Origin: Weeksellaceae bacterium
Lineage (GTDB): Bacteria; Bacteroidota; Bacteroidia; Flavobacteriales; Weeksellaceae
Reading direction: 5' to 3'
Assembly: GCA_028698395.1 (NCBI GenBank)
Contig: JAQVDG010000113.1
Span: 1-6,770, forward strand
Length of the DNA: 6,770 bases
The translations under genes and the position numbers were made by a program. Numbering within the stretch: position 1 is the stretch's first letter; each line of letters begins with the position of its first letter. The notes beneath the pieces were generated by a model. The model was not told the origin of the DNA. It searched no databases and saw nothing but the letters and a program-made list of their open reading frames with translations. This document shows, piece after piece, positions 6,691 to 6,770 of the stretch.

Positions 6691-6770
6691 CAGCATGGCA
6701 TACAACGGACGGAGGATTTGCGAGGTTGCGGGGGGGGGGGGGGGGTTACCCCTTTCCCTTTGAATTCCCC
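6691..6770. repeat. GC-rich segment, possible left arm of a dispersed hairpin repeat
   Basis: From CAGCATGGCATACAACGGAC onward the base composition changes from AT-rich to GC-rich, and no reading frame of note is present. ATACAACG followed by a GC-rich imperfect palindrome resembles the dispersed intergenic (attC-like) repeats I recall from Bacteroidota genomes. The matching right arm would lie outside the window, so this rests on resemblance only. GGGG-TTA-CCCC at 6742-6752 can fold within the segment. Together with 6575-6690, this leaves the 196 bases upstream of hsdR without a gene. Confidence 0.35.
6730..6745 (+). repeat. Homopolymer run of 16 G
   Basis: An uninterrupted run of 16 G between TTGC and TTACCCC, 156 bases upstream of the hsdR start. 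Such tracts slip during replication and can act as phase-variation switches, but they also arise as sequencing or assembly artefacts, especially near contig ends. Its distance from the hsdR start and position inside a repeat-like segment make an artefact or a lengthened short G-run the simpler reading. Confidence 0.9.

Overview
The window carries one minus-strand operon, reading from right to left. It encodes a type I restriction-modification system of the EcoEI-like (type IB) kind: hsdR (4199-6574), a single-domain HUH/Y1 transposase (3735-4199), hsdM (2108-3547), hsdS (543-2111), and the N-terminal quarter or so of an OLD-like AAA ATPase/nuclease (62-550). Four of the five genes overlap a neighbour (TAATG, ATGA and an 8-base overlap). 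The one real gap is the 197 bases between the transposase and hsdM.

The likely source is a Bacteroidota (Bacteroidetes/Flavobacteriia-type) bacterium. The base composition is moderate to low GC, start codons have A-rich leaders without Shine-Dalgarno motifs, the Y1 transposase looks like the small ones common in that phylum, and the gap beside it holds short CCC/GGG hairpins of the kind that accompany such genes. This is inferred from protein and intergenic style, not from a database match.

Region by region. Positions 1-100 look like the end of an inserted element that has cut off the ATPase gene. Positions 62-550 hold the truncated ATPase, 543-2111 the specificity subunit with two target-recognition domains, and 2108-3547 the methyltransferase. 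Positions 3548-3734 contain four palindromes spaced about 50 bases apart, 3735-4199 an apparently intact transposase with its HUH motif and catalytic tyrosine, and 4199-6574 the nuclease-translocase. Positions 6575-6770 hold no gene but are rich in repeats: a 10-base inverted repeat, a tandem 9-base repeat, a GC-rich segment that looks like the left arm of a dispersed hairpin repeat, and a run of 16 G.

How the genes work together: HsdS and HsdM form the sequence-specific adenine methyltransferase. HsdR adds ATP-driven translocation and cleavage of unmodified DNA. The ATPase, when whole, would probably have been an accessory defence protein translated in step with hsdS; here it is broken. The oddest feature is the transposase, which sits inside the operon with its ATG fused to the hsdR stop and the hairpin cluster immediately downstream. 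This is a REP-associated tyrosine transposase (RAYT)-like arrangement that has become part of a defence operon.
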